A DNA stretch of 47,158 nucleotides, from positions 1-47,158 of IMG/VR virus record IMGVR_UViG_3300010371_000012; one strand, written 5' to 3'. The translations under genes and the position numbers were made by a program. This DNA is from a virus. This document shows, piece by piece, positions 15,309 to 24,006 of the stretch. The notes below the pieces were generated by a model, which worked only from the letters and a program-made list of their open reading frames with translations, was not told the origin of the DNA and did no database searches. Each line of letters begins with the position of its first letter. Within the stretch, counting starts at the first letter, position 1.

Positions 15309-15830
15309 TCAGTGTCTCACTCGGGCAAAACTTATCGCGTCTGCGCCGTTGGCGCAGTACCCGTGGTGATGGCCCTCTTTCGTATAGCCGAGGACTTTAT
15401 ACCATCTGACCAGCTCGGGGCGACTTTGCACCCTGGCGGCCGGCGCGACGCACTCCAGCCGGTGGCAAAACCCGCTGTGGAGCATGTCGTCCATGATGCG
15501 CTTGCAAATGCGCGTCACGTGATACCAATTACGCCCTTCCCAGGCTTGCGCCGTGGTTAGAAGGAAGTCTCTGAACACTCCCGGCCGCTGTGGGTTAAAC
15601 CCTCCGACGACCAGAGGGGTGGCGAGCCCTGCGGCCAATTCCTCCTCTGTCTCAGCAGCTTTGATGACCCACTTTGGGCCAGGAGACGTAAAGTTGCCGA
15701 CAGCGGCACCGTCCACGTCGTATTTGACTCCGGTGAATGCTTCGAGCTGCGCGCGCTCGTCCTCGGGCATCGCGGCGCAGACCTTGAGGAAGTCCAACAA
15801 GTAGGGATCGTTGTAGCAGCGAATAATCAT
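15309..15830 (-). CDS. GNAT-like protein, T7 gp13-like internal virion protein (173 aa)
   Basis: The order of secondary structure and the end RPELVRWYKVLGYTKEGHHH, with a conserved aromatic-LGY-E pattern, resemble the phage-specific GNAT-like family to which T7 gp13 belongs. The start MIIRCYNDPYLLDFLKVC and central VIKAAETEEELAAGLATPLV fit the fold's first half. A canonical acetyl-CoA loop (R-G-x-G-x-G/A) is not clear, so it may have lost catalysis, as presumed for gp13. Its start overlaps the tail-tube gene stop in an ATGA. Confidence 0.7.
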   Translation of the reverse strand: MIIRCYNDPYLLDFLKVCAAMPEDERAQLEAFTGVKYDVDGAAVGNFTSPGPKWVIKAAETEEELAAGLATPLVVGGFNPQRPGVFRDFLLTTAQAWEGRNWYHVTRICKRIMDDMLHSGFCHRLECVAPAARVQSRPELVRWYKVLGYTKEGHHHGYCANGADAISFARVRH

Positions 15831-18550
15831 CCTGTTGCTCCTCCGCCCCCAAGGTCTTGGACGTAGAGGTTAGCCCCTTCCCATTCCCAGCTTTGGCTGT
15901 TGGGAGAGTCTAGCCCCGGTTGGTTAGAGTTGAACTTCAAAATCAGCGTGTAGCTCGGGGCCGTCAGTGGGAACGGCACAGGCTCGCCGGGTACCGTGTC
16001 CATGATGGACAGGGTGTACGGCGCAGACACGTTCTGGCTCGTGGCAAACCCGGCGTTGTCGGAGTAGGTCGTCTTGTCCTGCTGGTTCCAGCCAACCTGC
16101 ACAGAGACAGCGCCGCTGCCGATAAGATCGAAGCCAATAACCATCTTGTTAAAGCCGATTGCGCCGGCATCGAGGTACGGCCACTGTATAGTCGAAGTGA
16201 AATACGTGTTGGCTCCGCCCGAGTCGTCCACCAGCGTGTTGTAGTCGAATTGCCAGACGAGATTGCCGGCCGAGCGCAGGTACAGCGTCTCACCGTTAAG
16301 GCACCAGTCGGTTATGGTGTCGGGGAAGGTGTACCGGCTCCATGTTTTCTGGTTCGTGCCATTCACTGTCAGCACGAACGCCTGCGGCCCGAATAACAGC
16401 CAATACTGGCCGCGCCCAGGATAGTACAGGCTGATGGGTGTGTAGACCTTCGCGTTGAGCTGCGCCAACACTAATGGGTCAACCTGCTGACCGGTCGAGC
16501 CGACAGCCATGTTCGCCGTGGCCCCCACCGTACCCAGGTTGCGTACACCAACTTCCGTCAAGAACAGTAGGTCGTTGGCTACCGACTGTGCGGCGCGCGT
16601 GTAGATGGAACCCACCGGCTGCGCATCTAGCAAAGCCATATTCTGCGGATCGGGGTCTATCTGCCACATCTGGTAGCCGCCAGAGTTCATGACGATCAGA
16701 TTGGAGCGATATAGCGCCAGCACGGCAACCGGATTGTCGCCATAGTTGTTCAGCCCGGTCGGTAGGTACCCGGCGTTGTTGGTCGTACTCCAGTCCATAG
16801 GATCGACAGCAGCGGAGTACGAACAGATGTCGTTGTTGCCGGCGAACACGTGCGAAGCGCCCAGCACAACCGCAACGCTGTTAGGGTTATTCGTGTCGGT
16901 AACCTGTCGATTTATGGTCGTCCACGACATGCTGGTGTTGGTCACATGACCGTCCTGAGTAGTATACGTGCTCGGGTCGTTGACCGTGTTGCCGATAGTG
17001 GTAGGCCACGTCGGCTCGCTAGCGCCCGACTCCATGATAGGGATGGCTTGCCATGTTATGATCGACGTGCCGATGGCTTTCCACGTAACGCCGTTGTCCA
17101 CGACGGTGTTGCCAGCCGTGGTTGGCCAAGTTGGTTCCGTGGAACCGGATGAGGCCGCAGCCGCCTGCACAGCTTCATATAGGAAGTTGGATACCGACGC
17201 GGCAGTCTCCAAGTTCCACGTAACCAAGTCCGCATAGCTCGGGTTCGGGCTCGTGCCTGTCTGCGACTGTATACGCACGCGCACGTGAGCCGCACCGGTC
17301 GGTGCGTTGCCCGTCACGTTCACCTGACGGTAGCCGCCGCCTTGCTGGCCGGCGCTCGAAGTCGAGCTGAGAAGTACGTCGGAGCTGCTATACCAATCCA
17401 AGAACAGGAACATGGTAGTGTCAGCGCCGCTGTTGTTAGGGTTCACATAGGCACTCGCCGTCACGCTCTGGCCGGGCGTCACCGTACCGAAGTTGAACAT
17501 GCGCGTGTACTCCGTGCCGTGGCCTGAGCCCGGCTGGAGCTTCACGGCGAAGCTGCCTTGGTAGACGTTCGTGCTCTGGATGGTCACGTTGGCTGAACTG
17601 AACGTCCAACTACCGTCGTCGCCGGCCTCGAAGTCGCCGTTGGGAATGGCGTTGATGAATGCGCCTTGGCCCGTGCTGGGCTGCACGACGCTACCCGGCG
17701 CATACGTCGTGCCAGGAGCCCATGTGGTGACACTCGTGCTGGCCTCAGCCGTCGTGGTGATGGTGCTCGCCGTACCGGTGTTGCCGGCGATGGTTTCCGA
17801 GTCGCCGTAACGGTCGGTGATGTTAGTGCCGAGCGGTTGAGCAGTTACTACGTCCGAACCCGTGCCGGAGGTATTCTGCGTCGTGTCGAAGTCACCAAAC
17901 TCCTGCACGATGCCGCCGCTCGTTGTTGGCCACGTAGGCTCCGTAGTACCGGTGTGCGGTGACGTGCCAGCTACCGCCACAGCCCGATAGGCGAAGCCGG
18001 TGTACTCTGTCGGCTCGATAACGGTGCCAGCAGTCACGTTGGAGTTTGAAGTCCACGTTGAGTTCTGCGGCATGTTGCGGGTAGCCTGATACGCCAAGCC
18101 GTTAGGGCTCGCCAGCGGCGTGACTATACCTCCGGTCTTGTACACCGTGTTGGCCGCCCATGTTCCGTTGCTCTGTAGCCAGTAGTGAAACGTCTCGCCC
18201 GTGCTGAACTGCGCCACAACGTACAAGAAGCCAAGAAATGGCTTCGCAAACCATATAGTCGTTAGCGTCGCAGCCGGGTTGGTTGGGTGCGCCAGAATGT
18301 TGCACACGAAGCCGGACGGCACGGTGTGAAGCGACGTTGAGAATACGTTCAGCTTGCCCTGGAATGCCGCGAGCCCGGCCGTGGAGCCGTCGAGTGTCGC
18401 AAAGCGAATCGTGCCCTCACGAGGAACGATGGTACCTGCCTGCGTGATGTAGGCGTTCGTCAGGTCGTAGAGCTGCTGAGCGCTCGCCCCGCCTTTCACC
18501 TTAAGACGGTTGATGCCGCCCCGCACGACTGTCAGAGGAACTGGTCGCAT
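15827..18550 (-). CDS. Tail tubular protein B-like (nozzle) with inserted carbohydrate-binding domains (907 aa)
   Basis: The N-terminus (VVRGGINRLKVKGGASAQQL, then AYITQAGTIVPREGTIRFA) and the C-terminal propeller-like part (LALYRSNLIVMNSGGYQMWQ; GVRNLGTVGATANMAVGST) match the plan of podophage tail nozzle proteins. Inserted in the middle are three EPTWPTT modules (residues about 205, 475 and 512) and a CBM4-like beta sandwich (about 300-450; IPNGDFEAGDDGSWTF onward). These resemble sugar-binding modules. The protein should form the distal tail tube, and the insertions may contact host surface glycans. Confidence 0.83.
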   Translation of the reverse strand: MRPVPLTVVRGGINRLKVKGGASAQQLYDLTNAYITQAGTIVPREGTIRFATLDGSTAGLAAFQGKLNVFSTSLHTVPSGFVCNILAHPTNPAATLTTIWFAKPFLGFLYVVAQFSTGETFHYWLQSNGTWAANTVYKTGGIVTPLASPNGLAYQATRNMPQNSTWTSNSNVTAGTVIEPTEYTGFAYRAVAVAGTSPHTGTTEPTWPTTSGGIVQEFGDFDTTQNTSGTGSDVVTAQPLGTNITDRYGDSETIAGNTGTASTITTTAEASTSVTTWAPGTTYAPGSVVQPSTGQGAFINAIPNGDFEAGDDGSWTFSSANVTIQSTNVYQGSFAVKLQPGSGHGTEYTRMFNFGTVTPGQSVTASAYVNPNNSGADTTMFLFLDWYSSSDVLLSSTSSAGQQGGGYRQVNVTGNAPTGAAHVRVRIQSQTGTSPNPSYADLVTWNLETAASVSNFLYEAVQAAAASSGSTEPTWPTTAGNTVVDNGVTWKAIGTSIITWQAIPIMESGASEPTWPTTIGNTVNDPSTYTTQDGHVTNTSMSWTTINRQVTDTNNPNSVAVVLGASHVFAGNNDICSYSAAVDPMDWSTTNNAGYLPTGLNNYGDNPVAVLALYRSNLIVMNSGGYQMWQIDPDPQNMALLDAQPVGSIYTRAAQSVANDLLFLTEVGVRNLGTVGATANMAVGSTGQQVDPLVLAQLNAKVYTPISLYYPGRGQYWLLFGPQAFVLTVNGTNQKTWSRYTFPDTITDWCLNGETLYLRSAGNLVWQFDYNTLVDDSGGANTYFTSTIQWPYLDAGAIGFNKMVIGFDLIGSGAVSVQVGWNQQDKTTYSDNAGFATSQNVSAPYTLSIMDTVPGEPVPFPLTAPSYTLILKFNSNQPGLDSPNSQSWEWEGANLYVQDLGGGGATG

Positions 18551-18552
18551 GA

Positions 18553-20532
18553 TTAGCCGCTCTGGTTATCCTGATACTGTATGAGTGTTGGCCGCACCGC
18601 AGGAGGAACAGCTATAGTTCCTGGCACGTAGTGCGCTGTCTTGTGCGTCCCGGCCACAAGCTCGCCCCTGTAGCTATTCGCCTGAGCAGCTATGTTGTTA
18701 GCGTCAGGATGCCCGTAGTGCGCCTTAGCCCGCGCGAGTGCGTACAGGTATACCAACTCGCTATCTAGCGTAGTGATGTCAGAGTCAGCCGCAAACGCCA
18801 TAAGACCGAAGTTACCCTTTAGCCACAGCCAGTAAGTCTGATCGGGCATTGGGTATACCTCGATCCCTGTTCGTATGGTGTACCTAGCTGGACGCCACGG
18901 CTTGCATATCATCGTGTATAGCTGCGGCGGAATACCCTCAATGAGCGGGTACCAGACGTTACGAGTGTCCTGAATGCCGGCCCACTCTATAGTCTTGAGC
19001 GGGTCCATGCGAAACCGCGTGCCGTTGTTGGCTGTTACGCCATCGTCATTGTCCCGTAGCGAATAGAACCGCTGGTTCGGGATTAGCTTCCATCTGAAGA
19101 ACCTGCGTGTGTTGAGCGCCTGATACTTACGGTAGAGCCACTTCTGCACGCCGTACAGCATATTGTTGGCGTATAGCGCCATGCCCGGCGGCGGAGACGC
19201 GGCTTGTGTAGCAAACCCAAGGTCAATTATAAGCCGCCGCCGCAAGTTGGCTAGAGTGTCGGTGTTAGGGTCACCCGACATGTCAGGAACTTCTGTCTCG
19301 TTGAACGCCGCTGGGTCGAATGGGTTTGGATTGTCCCAAGCTATTGCTTCGTTCTCATTGCGAGTTACAGCGACAGCTATCTCTGTGTTAGTTGCGCCGG
19401 GCACAACGCTACCGAAGAACGTAGTTCCGAAGCTTAGCTGCGTAGCACCAGCCAGTGACACGTTTAAGGAACCGCTTTGGAGTCCTTGCAGCGCATTCGG
19501 CAAAGCTAGAGAGTTCCACACCACTCCATCCGTGGTGTATATGATAGACGCTACGCCAGCGTCGCTGGACAATTGCGCCATTTGCCACGTCAAAGTGGCT
19601 GTGCCGGTGAGTTGCGTTGGGTCGCCAATGAAGTTTATTGCGTTGTTGGCAACCAGCGGGAACGCATTTTGCAACGGCGTGAAGTTAGCAAGGTACTGTG
19701 CTTTGCTCGATAGCCGCACCTCATCAATCCAACCCGATCCAGTTCCGCCATTGACGGCAGGATTAGAACCGAGCGATATGTACTGCGGTGTCCCCGCAGC
19801 AAGGACTGGAATCCAAGTTGCCAAAGACGCGCTCGCCACGTTAACGCCGTCGATGTACAGAACTAGAGTTCCGAGTGCCGCTGATCGTACAAAAGCGAAA
19901 TGATGGAACTCCGCCGTGCCAAGATCAGCATACGCCGACGATACTATGGCTCCTCCAGCGCCCATCTGTACAGTCACTGTTGCAGATGTTCTGCCTATAG
20001 CTATGTAAACTCCATTGTCAGAGTTGAACGATGTTTGACCGTAATTTATTACGTGGAACGGTATTACCGTGTTGGGCGATATGCGAAACCAACCTTCAAT
20101 CGTAAAATCGTCTTGCAGTAATGTTTGTTCGCTGGCTGGTATGGCTGCAAAAGCCGCTTGGTTTGCAGATGGGTAGTTCGGGCCGCCAGCGCCTGAATTA
20201 GATACGCTGGCAGATGAGGACATACAGTCGAGCGACCCTGTACCAAACTTGAATACAGACACTGAAATGCCAAACCCGTTTTGTAGAGTAAGGTTTGGGA
20301 ATATCCTTGTTGCATCCGTAACGGGAGACGTATCCAGATGAAACAGGCCAATGACTCCATCTAGGTAATTGACAGACGCATTGTTACCTACAAACCAGTA
20401 CCTACCGTCCCCATTCAGCGGATTGTTAGAGTTTATAGGGACGTTTTGGAACGCCAGCGGCGGAACGTTACCGGAGTTGTCCTGCCAGGATACAGGGTTT
20501 GTTATGGTGCCTTTACCAGTCGGAACTGTCAT
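18553..20532 (-). CDS. Tail tubular protein A-like adaptor fused to an N-terminal LamG-like domain (659 aa)
   Basis: Residues about 40-290 form a LamG/concanavalin-like lectin domain (TIEGWFRISPNTVIPFHVIN; LGTLVLYIDGVNVASASLA; GSGWIDEVRLSSKAQYL). Residues about 430-659 carry the adaptor-like domain: LRRRLIIDLGFATQAASPPP, LYRKYQALNTRRFFRWKLIP, GIEVYPMPDQTYWLWLKG, and YALARAKAHYGHPDANNIA. That C-terminal part matches the tail-tube adaptor family found between portal and nozzle in podophages. A fused glycan-type domain on the neck is unusual. The start has GGAGGG upstream and lies 13 nt after a strong terminator. Confidence 0.8.
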   Translation of the reverse strand: MTVPTGKGTITNPVSWQDNSGNVPPLAFQNVPINSNNPLNGDGRYWFVGNNASVNYLDGVIGLFHLDTSPVTDATRIFPNLTLQNGFGISVSVFKFGTGSLDCMSSSASVSNSGAGGPNYPSANQAAFAAIPASEQTLLQDDFTIEGWFRISPNTVIPFHVINYGQTSFNSDNGVYIAIGRTSATVTVQMGAGGAIVSSAYADLGTAEFHHFAFVRSAALGTLVLYIDGVNVASASLATWIPVLAAGTPQYISLGSNPAVNGGTGSGWIDEVRLSSKAQYLANFTPLQNAFPLVANNAINFIGDPTQLTGTATLTWQMAQLSSDAGVASIIYTTDGVVWNSLALPNALQGLQSGSLNVSLAGATQLSFGTTFFGSVVPGATNTEIAVAVTRNENEAIAWDNPNPFDPAAFNETEVPDMSGDPNTDTLANLRRRLIIDLGFATQAASPPPGMALYANNMLYGVQKWLYRKYQALNTRRFFRWKLIPNQRFYSLRDNDDGVTANNGTRFRMDPLKTIEWAGIQDTRNVWYPLIEGIPPQLYTMICKPWRPARYTIRTGIEVYPMPDQTYWLWLKGNFGLMAFAADSDITTLDSELVYLYALARAKAHYGHPDANNIAAQANSYRGELVAGTHKTAHYVPGTIAVPPAVRPTLIQYQDNQSG

Positions 20533-20544
20533 ACGCCCTCCGTA

Positions 20545-20578
20545 TAAAAAGCGGGCTCGGGAGTTGCCGCCCGAGCCC
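20545..20578 (-). terminator. Rho-independent terminator between head and tail genes
   Basis: On the minus strand a perfect 9-bp GC-rich stem (GGGCTCGGG / CCCGAGCCC) with an 8-nt loop is followed by GC and TTTTT. It lies directly after the 128-aa head gene and just before the tail adaptor start, so it should reduce transcription from head into tail genes. Confidence 0.88.
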
Positions 20579-20583
20579 TCAAG

Positions 20584-20601
20584 CTATCGCTACCGCGATA
20601 G
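20584..20601 (-). other. Second hairpin upstream of the terminator
   Basis: A perfect 7-bp stem (CTATCGC / GCGATAG) with a 4-nt loop, six bases from the main terminator stem. It probably stabilises the 3' end of the head transcript. Confidence 0.7.
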
Positions 20602-20610
20602 GAGCCCCAC

Positions 20611-20997
20611 TCAAGCCATTAACGGATCGTTGAGCGTTCGGGCAGTCGGTGCCTTTCGCGCTCGCTGTTTGGACGCTACCTTGGGCTTCGTGGCCGCGTC
20701 CTCCGCTTTCACCTCGGCAATGGCCCGCCTCAGAGCGTTGACGCCTGCCGACGCTTGCCCGTACACGGAAGCCGCGTACGGCGTCCCGTTTTGCGGATCG
20801 GAGCCGTATGCCTGAACCAGACGTTGAAACTCAACGTGGGGCTCGGGGTACGGCACGTCGGTGCGCTCAAACTTTCCTGTGCGCTGCACATTGCCCTCCT
20901 CGAACGTGAATTCGAGGATGGCGATTTCCCACGGGAGCACCGACCGGTTATAAACCGTGTGCGGGTCCCGTGTGATCTTTACTCGTTCGTACAACAT
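20611..20997 (-). CDS. Head-region protein, paralogue of the 23994-24473 product (128 aa)
   Basis: The start at 20997 (MLYERVKITRDPHTVYNRSV) is preferred because the paralogue begins at the same place (MYYTNVKIIRDSNTIYGKLV). The two proteins share the V-K-I-x-R-D start, a TDxPYP box and a E-x-Q-R-L-x-x-x-Y-G box over about 65 residues. The C-terminus here is Ala/Lys-rich with a helix (AGVNALRRAIAEVKAEDA). They lie on opposite sides of the capsid gene. A head-completion or decoration role is plausible. The gene ends at a strong terminator. Confidence 0.75.
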   Translation of the reverse strand: MLYERVKITRDPHTVYNRSVLPWEIAILEFTFEEGNVQRTGKFERTDVPYPEPHVEFQRLVQAYGSDPQNGTPYAASVYGQASAGVNALRRAIAEVKAEDAATKPKVASKQRARKAPTARTLNDPLMA

Positions 20998-21020
20998 GGG
21001 GGCTTCTCTGGTGACGCAGC

Positions 21021-21683
21021 TTAGGTTTGCTGCAGCGACAGAGTGCCCGAAGTGCTCACCCGAATCCAGTCGTAGGCCAGATTGACCCCGCTCACGACCG
21101 AGTTCGCCGGCACAACCGCCAGGGTGTTCCACGTGCCGGGACCGGTCGGAGGGTTGTAGCCATTCCCCGGCGTCGCCTGACCCGCGTCGGCTGCGCCCTG
21201 CAAGGTCAACGAGCCGCCCGTGTTGTTCTCCACGACGACCGTGTTGCCCGGCTTGAATGGCAGAGGCAGACCATCAACCTGACCGCTCAAGAGGTGCAGC
21301 ACGAGCAGGGAGCCAGTGCTCGACGTGGTGATGGCCGCGCCGCCCTTCGTCAGTGAGAGCGAGAAGTTGCCGGTAGCGGCGTTCGCCGATACGACGTAGT
21401 ACGCCGCAGCCGCGAGGCCGACCGGGTTAACGGAAGCGTTGCCCGCGAAGCTCGGGTACTGACCGATGGTGCCGATGCCGAGGCCGGTTGGGAAAGACCC
21501 ACCGGACAGATAGCTTATGGCAACCAAGTCACCGTTGGTCGGCACGTAGCCCGCTGCGTTCAACACGCCGGGAGCCGCCGAGGTGCAGGTCAGACCTTCG
21601 ATGGCATCGCCGAACGGAACCGGAGCCTTGTTGAAGGGCAGGTAGATCGGCAGATTCGTCACATTTACCGCTGAGAGAGACAT
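21021..21683 (-). CDS. Putative capsid decoration / surface beta protein (220 aa)
   Basis: An all-beta sequence with no Cys, placed immediately after the major capsid gene, the classical place for a decoration protein. Characteristic stretches are LSAVNVTNLPIYLPFNKAPV, YYVVSANAATGNFSLSLTKG and GNTVVVENNTGGSLTLQGAA. The middle V-S-A-N-A-x-T-G-N-F-S-L-S resembles repeats seen in other phage surface proteins. The exact function is inferred from position. Confidence 0.72.
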   Translation of the reverse strand: MSLSAVNVTNLPIYLPFNKAPVPFGDAIEGLTCTSAAPGVLNAAGYVPTNGDLVAISYLSGGSFPTGLGIGTIGQYPSFAGNASVNPVGLAAAAYYVVSANAATGNFSLSLTKGGAAITTSSTGSLLVLHLLSGQVDGLPLPFKPGNTVVVENNTGGSLTLQGAADAGQATPGNGYNPPTGPGTWNTLAVVPANSVVSGVNLAYDWIRVSTSGTLSLQQT

Positions 21684-21717
21684 GATTGATTCTCCAGAAA
21701 ACTTGTTGTGTTGTGTA

Positions 21718-21744
21718 AGGTGGCCGGCATTACGCCGGCCACCT
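21718..21744 (-). terminator. Strong hairpin after the capsid gene, weak or no T-tract
   Basis: An 11-bp perfect GC-rich stem (AGGTGGCCGGC / GCCGGCCACCT) with a 5-nt loop lies 11 nt past the capsid stop. The bases after it on the minus strand are TACACAACAC rather than a T run, so it is more likely an mRNA stabiliser or attenuator that lets capsid mRNA accumulate. Confidence 0.65.
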
Positions 21745-21755
21745 AAGCCACCGCA

Positions 21756-22829
21756 TTACGCGATGGAGCACACTCCGTGGGCGTTCCGCTTGCCGGTCGT
21801 CAACGCCGCCTTCGCGGTGAGCGCGAAGTAGTGGACGTAACGGTCGTACACGCGCGGCGGCGTCCGGTTAATCATCCAGTGACCTTGGATCGGCCGCAGC
21901 TTCAGGAAGCGGCTGTTGATGAAGTAGCAGCGCTTCTGCCACGGGATGCTCGGGCTGTAGAGCTGGTCGAGCACCGTCATAACCGGGTCCCATATGATTT
22001 CCCGGCTCTTGAAGTACAAGCCCGTCCGTCCGTCATCACCAATCGAGCCGTCCGCGTGGTCGATGTTGTCGGCCTTGCCGTTCATGAACACAGTGCGGTT
22101 GATAGTCGCCTTGGTGTCCTTGCGGTATGCGTCGATGAACGCTTCGCCCGCGAGGATGTAGTCAGGGCTGAACCCACCGTACCGGGTACAGTCGCGCCAC
22201 AGGATTTCCATGGTCTCCGTCAGGTTGCCTGCCGTGCCGGTGCTGATACCGGTGATGGCGTTGTTCTGCCACCAAGGATACACGGACTGGTCCAGACCGC
22301 CGACCACCATCGGCACTGCCGGCGTGGTCGAAATCAACAGGTCGAGACCGGGGATGTTGGTCGCCGACTGCGTGCCGTCCAAATGCAACATGTAGTCGAA
22401 GTTCTCCTGAAAGCCGAGCTTCAGGGTTTCAGCGTTCTCCTGCAACAGGTTGGTGAGCTGCACCTTCTCCGCGTCGGTCGGCGTGGACGACTTGTCGTCT
22501 GTCATGACGATGCCGTTCTGCGCCAGCTCATCCTCGTTCAGACCGAAGCCGTCATGGAAGGAGCCCCACGTGTACTTGGCCTGCTGCAAGGTGCGCTTGC
22601 GGTTGTAGGTGACCTGGGTGTCGCCGAAGTAGCTCTGGAAGTTCGAGTCGTTCGAGTAGCGAAGCTGCTCGACAACGTACTGGAGACCGCCCACGTAGGC
22701 TTTCTTGGTCTCCATGAGCTTCTTGATGAGCGGACGATTGATGTTGATTTGGTCAATCGGCTCATTGCGAAGGTAGTAATTGATGGCCGCGTTGCCGGCG
22801 TAGGCAAGGGCTTCTGTGGTAAACGGCAT
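21756..22829 (-). CDS. Major capsid protein (357 aa)
   Basis: Identified by position after scaffold and small head genes and by sequence: TTEALAYAGNAAINYYLRNE, then VEQLRYSNDSNFQSYFGDTQ, KYTWGSFHDGFGLNEDELAQ, and the C-terminal half with LAGEAFIDAYRKDTKA and YFKSREIIWDPVMTVLD. These have the general form of an HK97-fold phage capsid subunit. ATG 22829 is chosen over a GTG nine bases upstream because GGAG lies 8 nt before it. No protease gene is seen, so assembly probably uses the scaffold protein without cleavage. A strong hairpin follows the stop. Confidence 0.85.
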   Translation of the reverse strand: MPFTTEALAYAGNAAINYYLRNEPIDQININRPLIKKLMETKKAYVGGLQYVVEQLRYSNDSNFQSYFGDTQVTYNRKRTLQQAKYTWGSFHDGFGLNEDELAQNGIVMTDDKSSTPTDAEKVQLTNLLQENAETLKLGFQENFDYMLHLDGTQSATNIPGLDLLISTTPAVPMVVGGLDQSVYPWWQNNAITGISTGTAGNLTETMEILWRDCTRYGGFSPDYILAGEAFIDAYRKDTKATINRTVFMNGKADNIDHADGSIGDDGRTGLYFKSREIIWDPVMTVLDQLYSPSIPWQKRCYFINSRFLKLRPIQGHWMINRTPPRVYDRYVHYFALTAKAALTTGKRNAHGVCSIA

Positions 22830-22978
22830 GATATGCACTCCGAAAAAGGTTATGGACTATCCACTACCCTCCTCGGTGTGCGAGACCGAAATACGCCGCT
22901 CTGGTGAGCGCCGGATGACGAAGCCGGGTTACAGTCGAGAGTCAACGCTGGCTATGCCACCACAGCCAGCTACGTTCG

Positions 22979-23641
22979 TCAACTTTTCTGCTTCAGCGCC
23001 TTTTCCATGGCCGCGCGCATGCCCTTGCCTATGGAGACTTCTTTCTCCGCATCATTGTCCGCATCCTTCGCGCCTTTCTTCTCCCACGGGTCGTCGGGAT
23101 CGAGGCCCGTGTCCCAATCCTTGGGCAGCGGAATTGTCTTGTTGCCATTGACGCGGCAGCAGCCAACCTCTGCGTTGACGCGACACTCCCAAACACGACA
23201 GTACAGCGTGTTGCCCAAGCTATCGGCCTCGAACGCCTTCTCTTGGTACGGGCAGTTCACGCAACCCCACTCGCCATTCGCCGCGTTGGCGAACCCGGCC
23301 GCGTCAACGCTCAACGCCATGAGCGGCACTTCAAAATCGCCCGCGCGCTGCACTTCCCACTCACCGCAGCTCGGACCCTTCATACCCTTCAGCGATTTCA
23401 AACTTACTAGCAGGCACTTATCCTTGCGGATCTGGTTGCACTCCCAGCACAGGTACTTGTGCGTCGGATCAACCGTGTTGGAATTGCCGCAGTGGTGATC
23501 CGCGTACTTGCCATGGGTAGCAGCCCGCTCGCGATTGTGCAGTTCTTCCTGCTCTCGCTTCGGGCCGCGCTCCTTCGGCTGTATGAACAAGCCGTCCGCT
23601 GCGCGCGGACGGCTTATAATCTTTCGTGTCGGTTCGGTCAT
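22979..23641 (-). CDS. Cysteine-rich head-region protein (220 aa)
   Basis: Eleven cysteines are concentrated in residues 51-162: C51, the CWEC pair (65/68), C76, C92, the CVNC pair (127/130), C148, C153 and C161/C162. This suggests a metal site (zinc or iron-sulfur) in a protein made with the capsid. The last residues, GKGMRAAMEKALKQ, form the short helix also found in three neighbouring head proteins. Gene start overlaps the previous stop in an ATGA. Function unknown; an oxidation-sensitive or metal-binding capsid accessory is a possibility. Confidence 0.75.
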   Translation of the reverse strand: MTEPTRKIISRPRAADGLFIQPKERGPKREQEELHNRERAATHGKYADHHCGNSNTVDPTHKYLCWECNQIRKDKCLLVSLKSLKGMKGPSCGEWEVQRAGDFEVPLMALSVDAAGFANAANGEWGCVNCPYQEKAFEADSLGNTLYCRVWECRVNAEVGCCRVNGNKTIPLPKDWDTGLDPDDPWEKKGAKDADNDAEKEVSIGKGMRAAMEKALKQKS

Positions 23642-24006
23642 TTCTTCTTCGCTGGCTTCGACAGCGCCTCGTCCATGGCCCCCTTCATACCGTCAGCGGT
23701 CGCATCCTCGACCGTGCCTTCCTTGCGCTTGCCGATGGCCATGTGCCGCAGTTCCAACTCGACGCTACGGTTTGGCTCCTCGTCGCCCTCGTGGCTGCTT
23801 TCGCTCGCCGAAACAACGTGGGCGTGCGACTGGAGGTGAACCTTGTCACCAACCTTTGGCATCGAGTCCATTCCGAGCTTAGACATTTCCTCGTGCCCGA
23901 GGCGCACGCGCAGACCGTACGGATACTTGTCGCCGTTGATGTCGCGAGGCTTCATTGACTCGGTGCGCTCCTTCTTGGAGCGCGCCATGTGTGTCATTTC
24001 AGCCAT
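23638..24006 (-). CDS. Small capsid-associated protein with YPYG...VGD...SVEL motif (122 aa)
   Basis: The pattern YPYGLRVRLGHEEMSKLG, then MPKVGDKVHLQSHAHVVS and RSVELELRHMAI recalls a widespread family of small phage proteins always found beside capsid genes, some of which staple or stabilise capsids; I rely on memory for that. N- and C-termini are highly charged. The C-terminus DGMKGAMDEALSK is the shared helix seen in adjacent genes. GGAGG lies 8 nt before ATG, and the start overlaps the previous gene by 13 nt. Confidence 0.75.
   Translation of the reverse strand: MAEMTHMARSKKERTESMKPRDINGDKYPYGLRVRLGHEEMSKLGMDSMPKVGDKVHLQSHAHVVSASESSHEGDEEPNRSVELELRHMAIGKRKEGTVEDATADGMKGAMDEALSKPAKKK

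Noticed and set aside
17133-17146. Palindrome GGTTCC-GT-GGAACC in the nozzle gene
   Set aside because: Similar arms but only a 2-nt centre and encoding the S-T-E-P-T repeat module; probably chance and codon usage, so not counted with the dispersed set.
18606-18622. Inverted arrangement GGAAC-N7-GTTCC in the tail adaptor gene
   Set aside because: The half-sites are in the opposite order and the spacing differs; treated as coincidence.
15827-20532. Diversity-generating retroelement for tail tropism
   Set aside because: No reverse transcriptase, accessory variability gene or template repeat was seen near the receptor-binding candidates.
21777-22907. Long plus-strand ORF (376 aa) across the capsid region
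   Set aside because: It is antisense to the major capsid gene, has Val/Arg/His-biased composition typical of a shadow frame in GC-rich DNA, and no ribosome binding site or family features.
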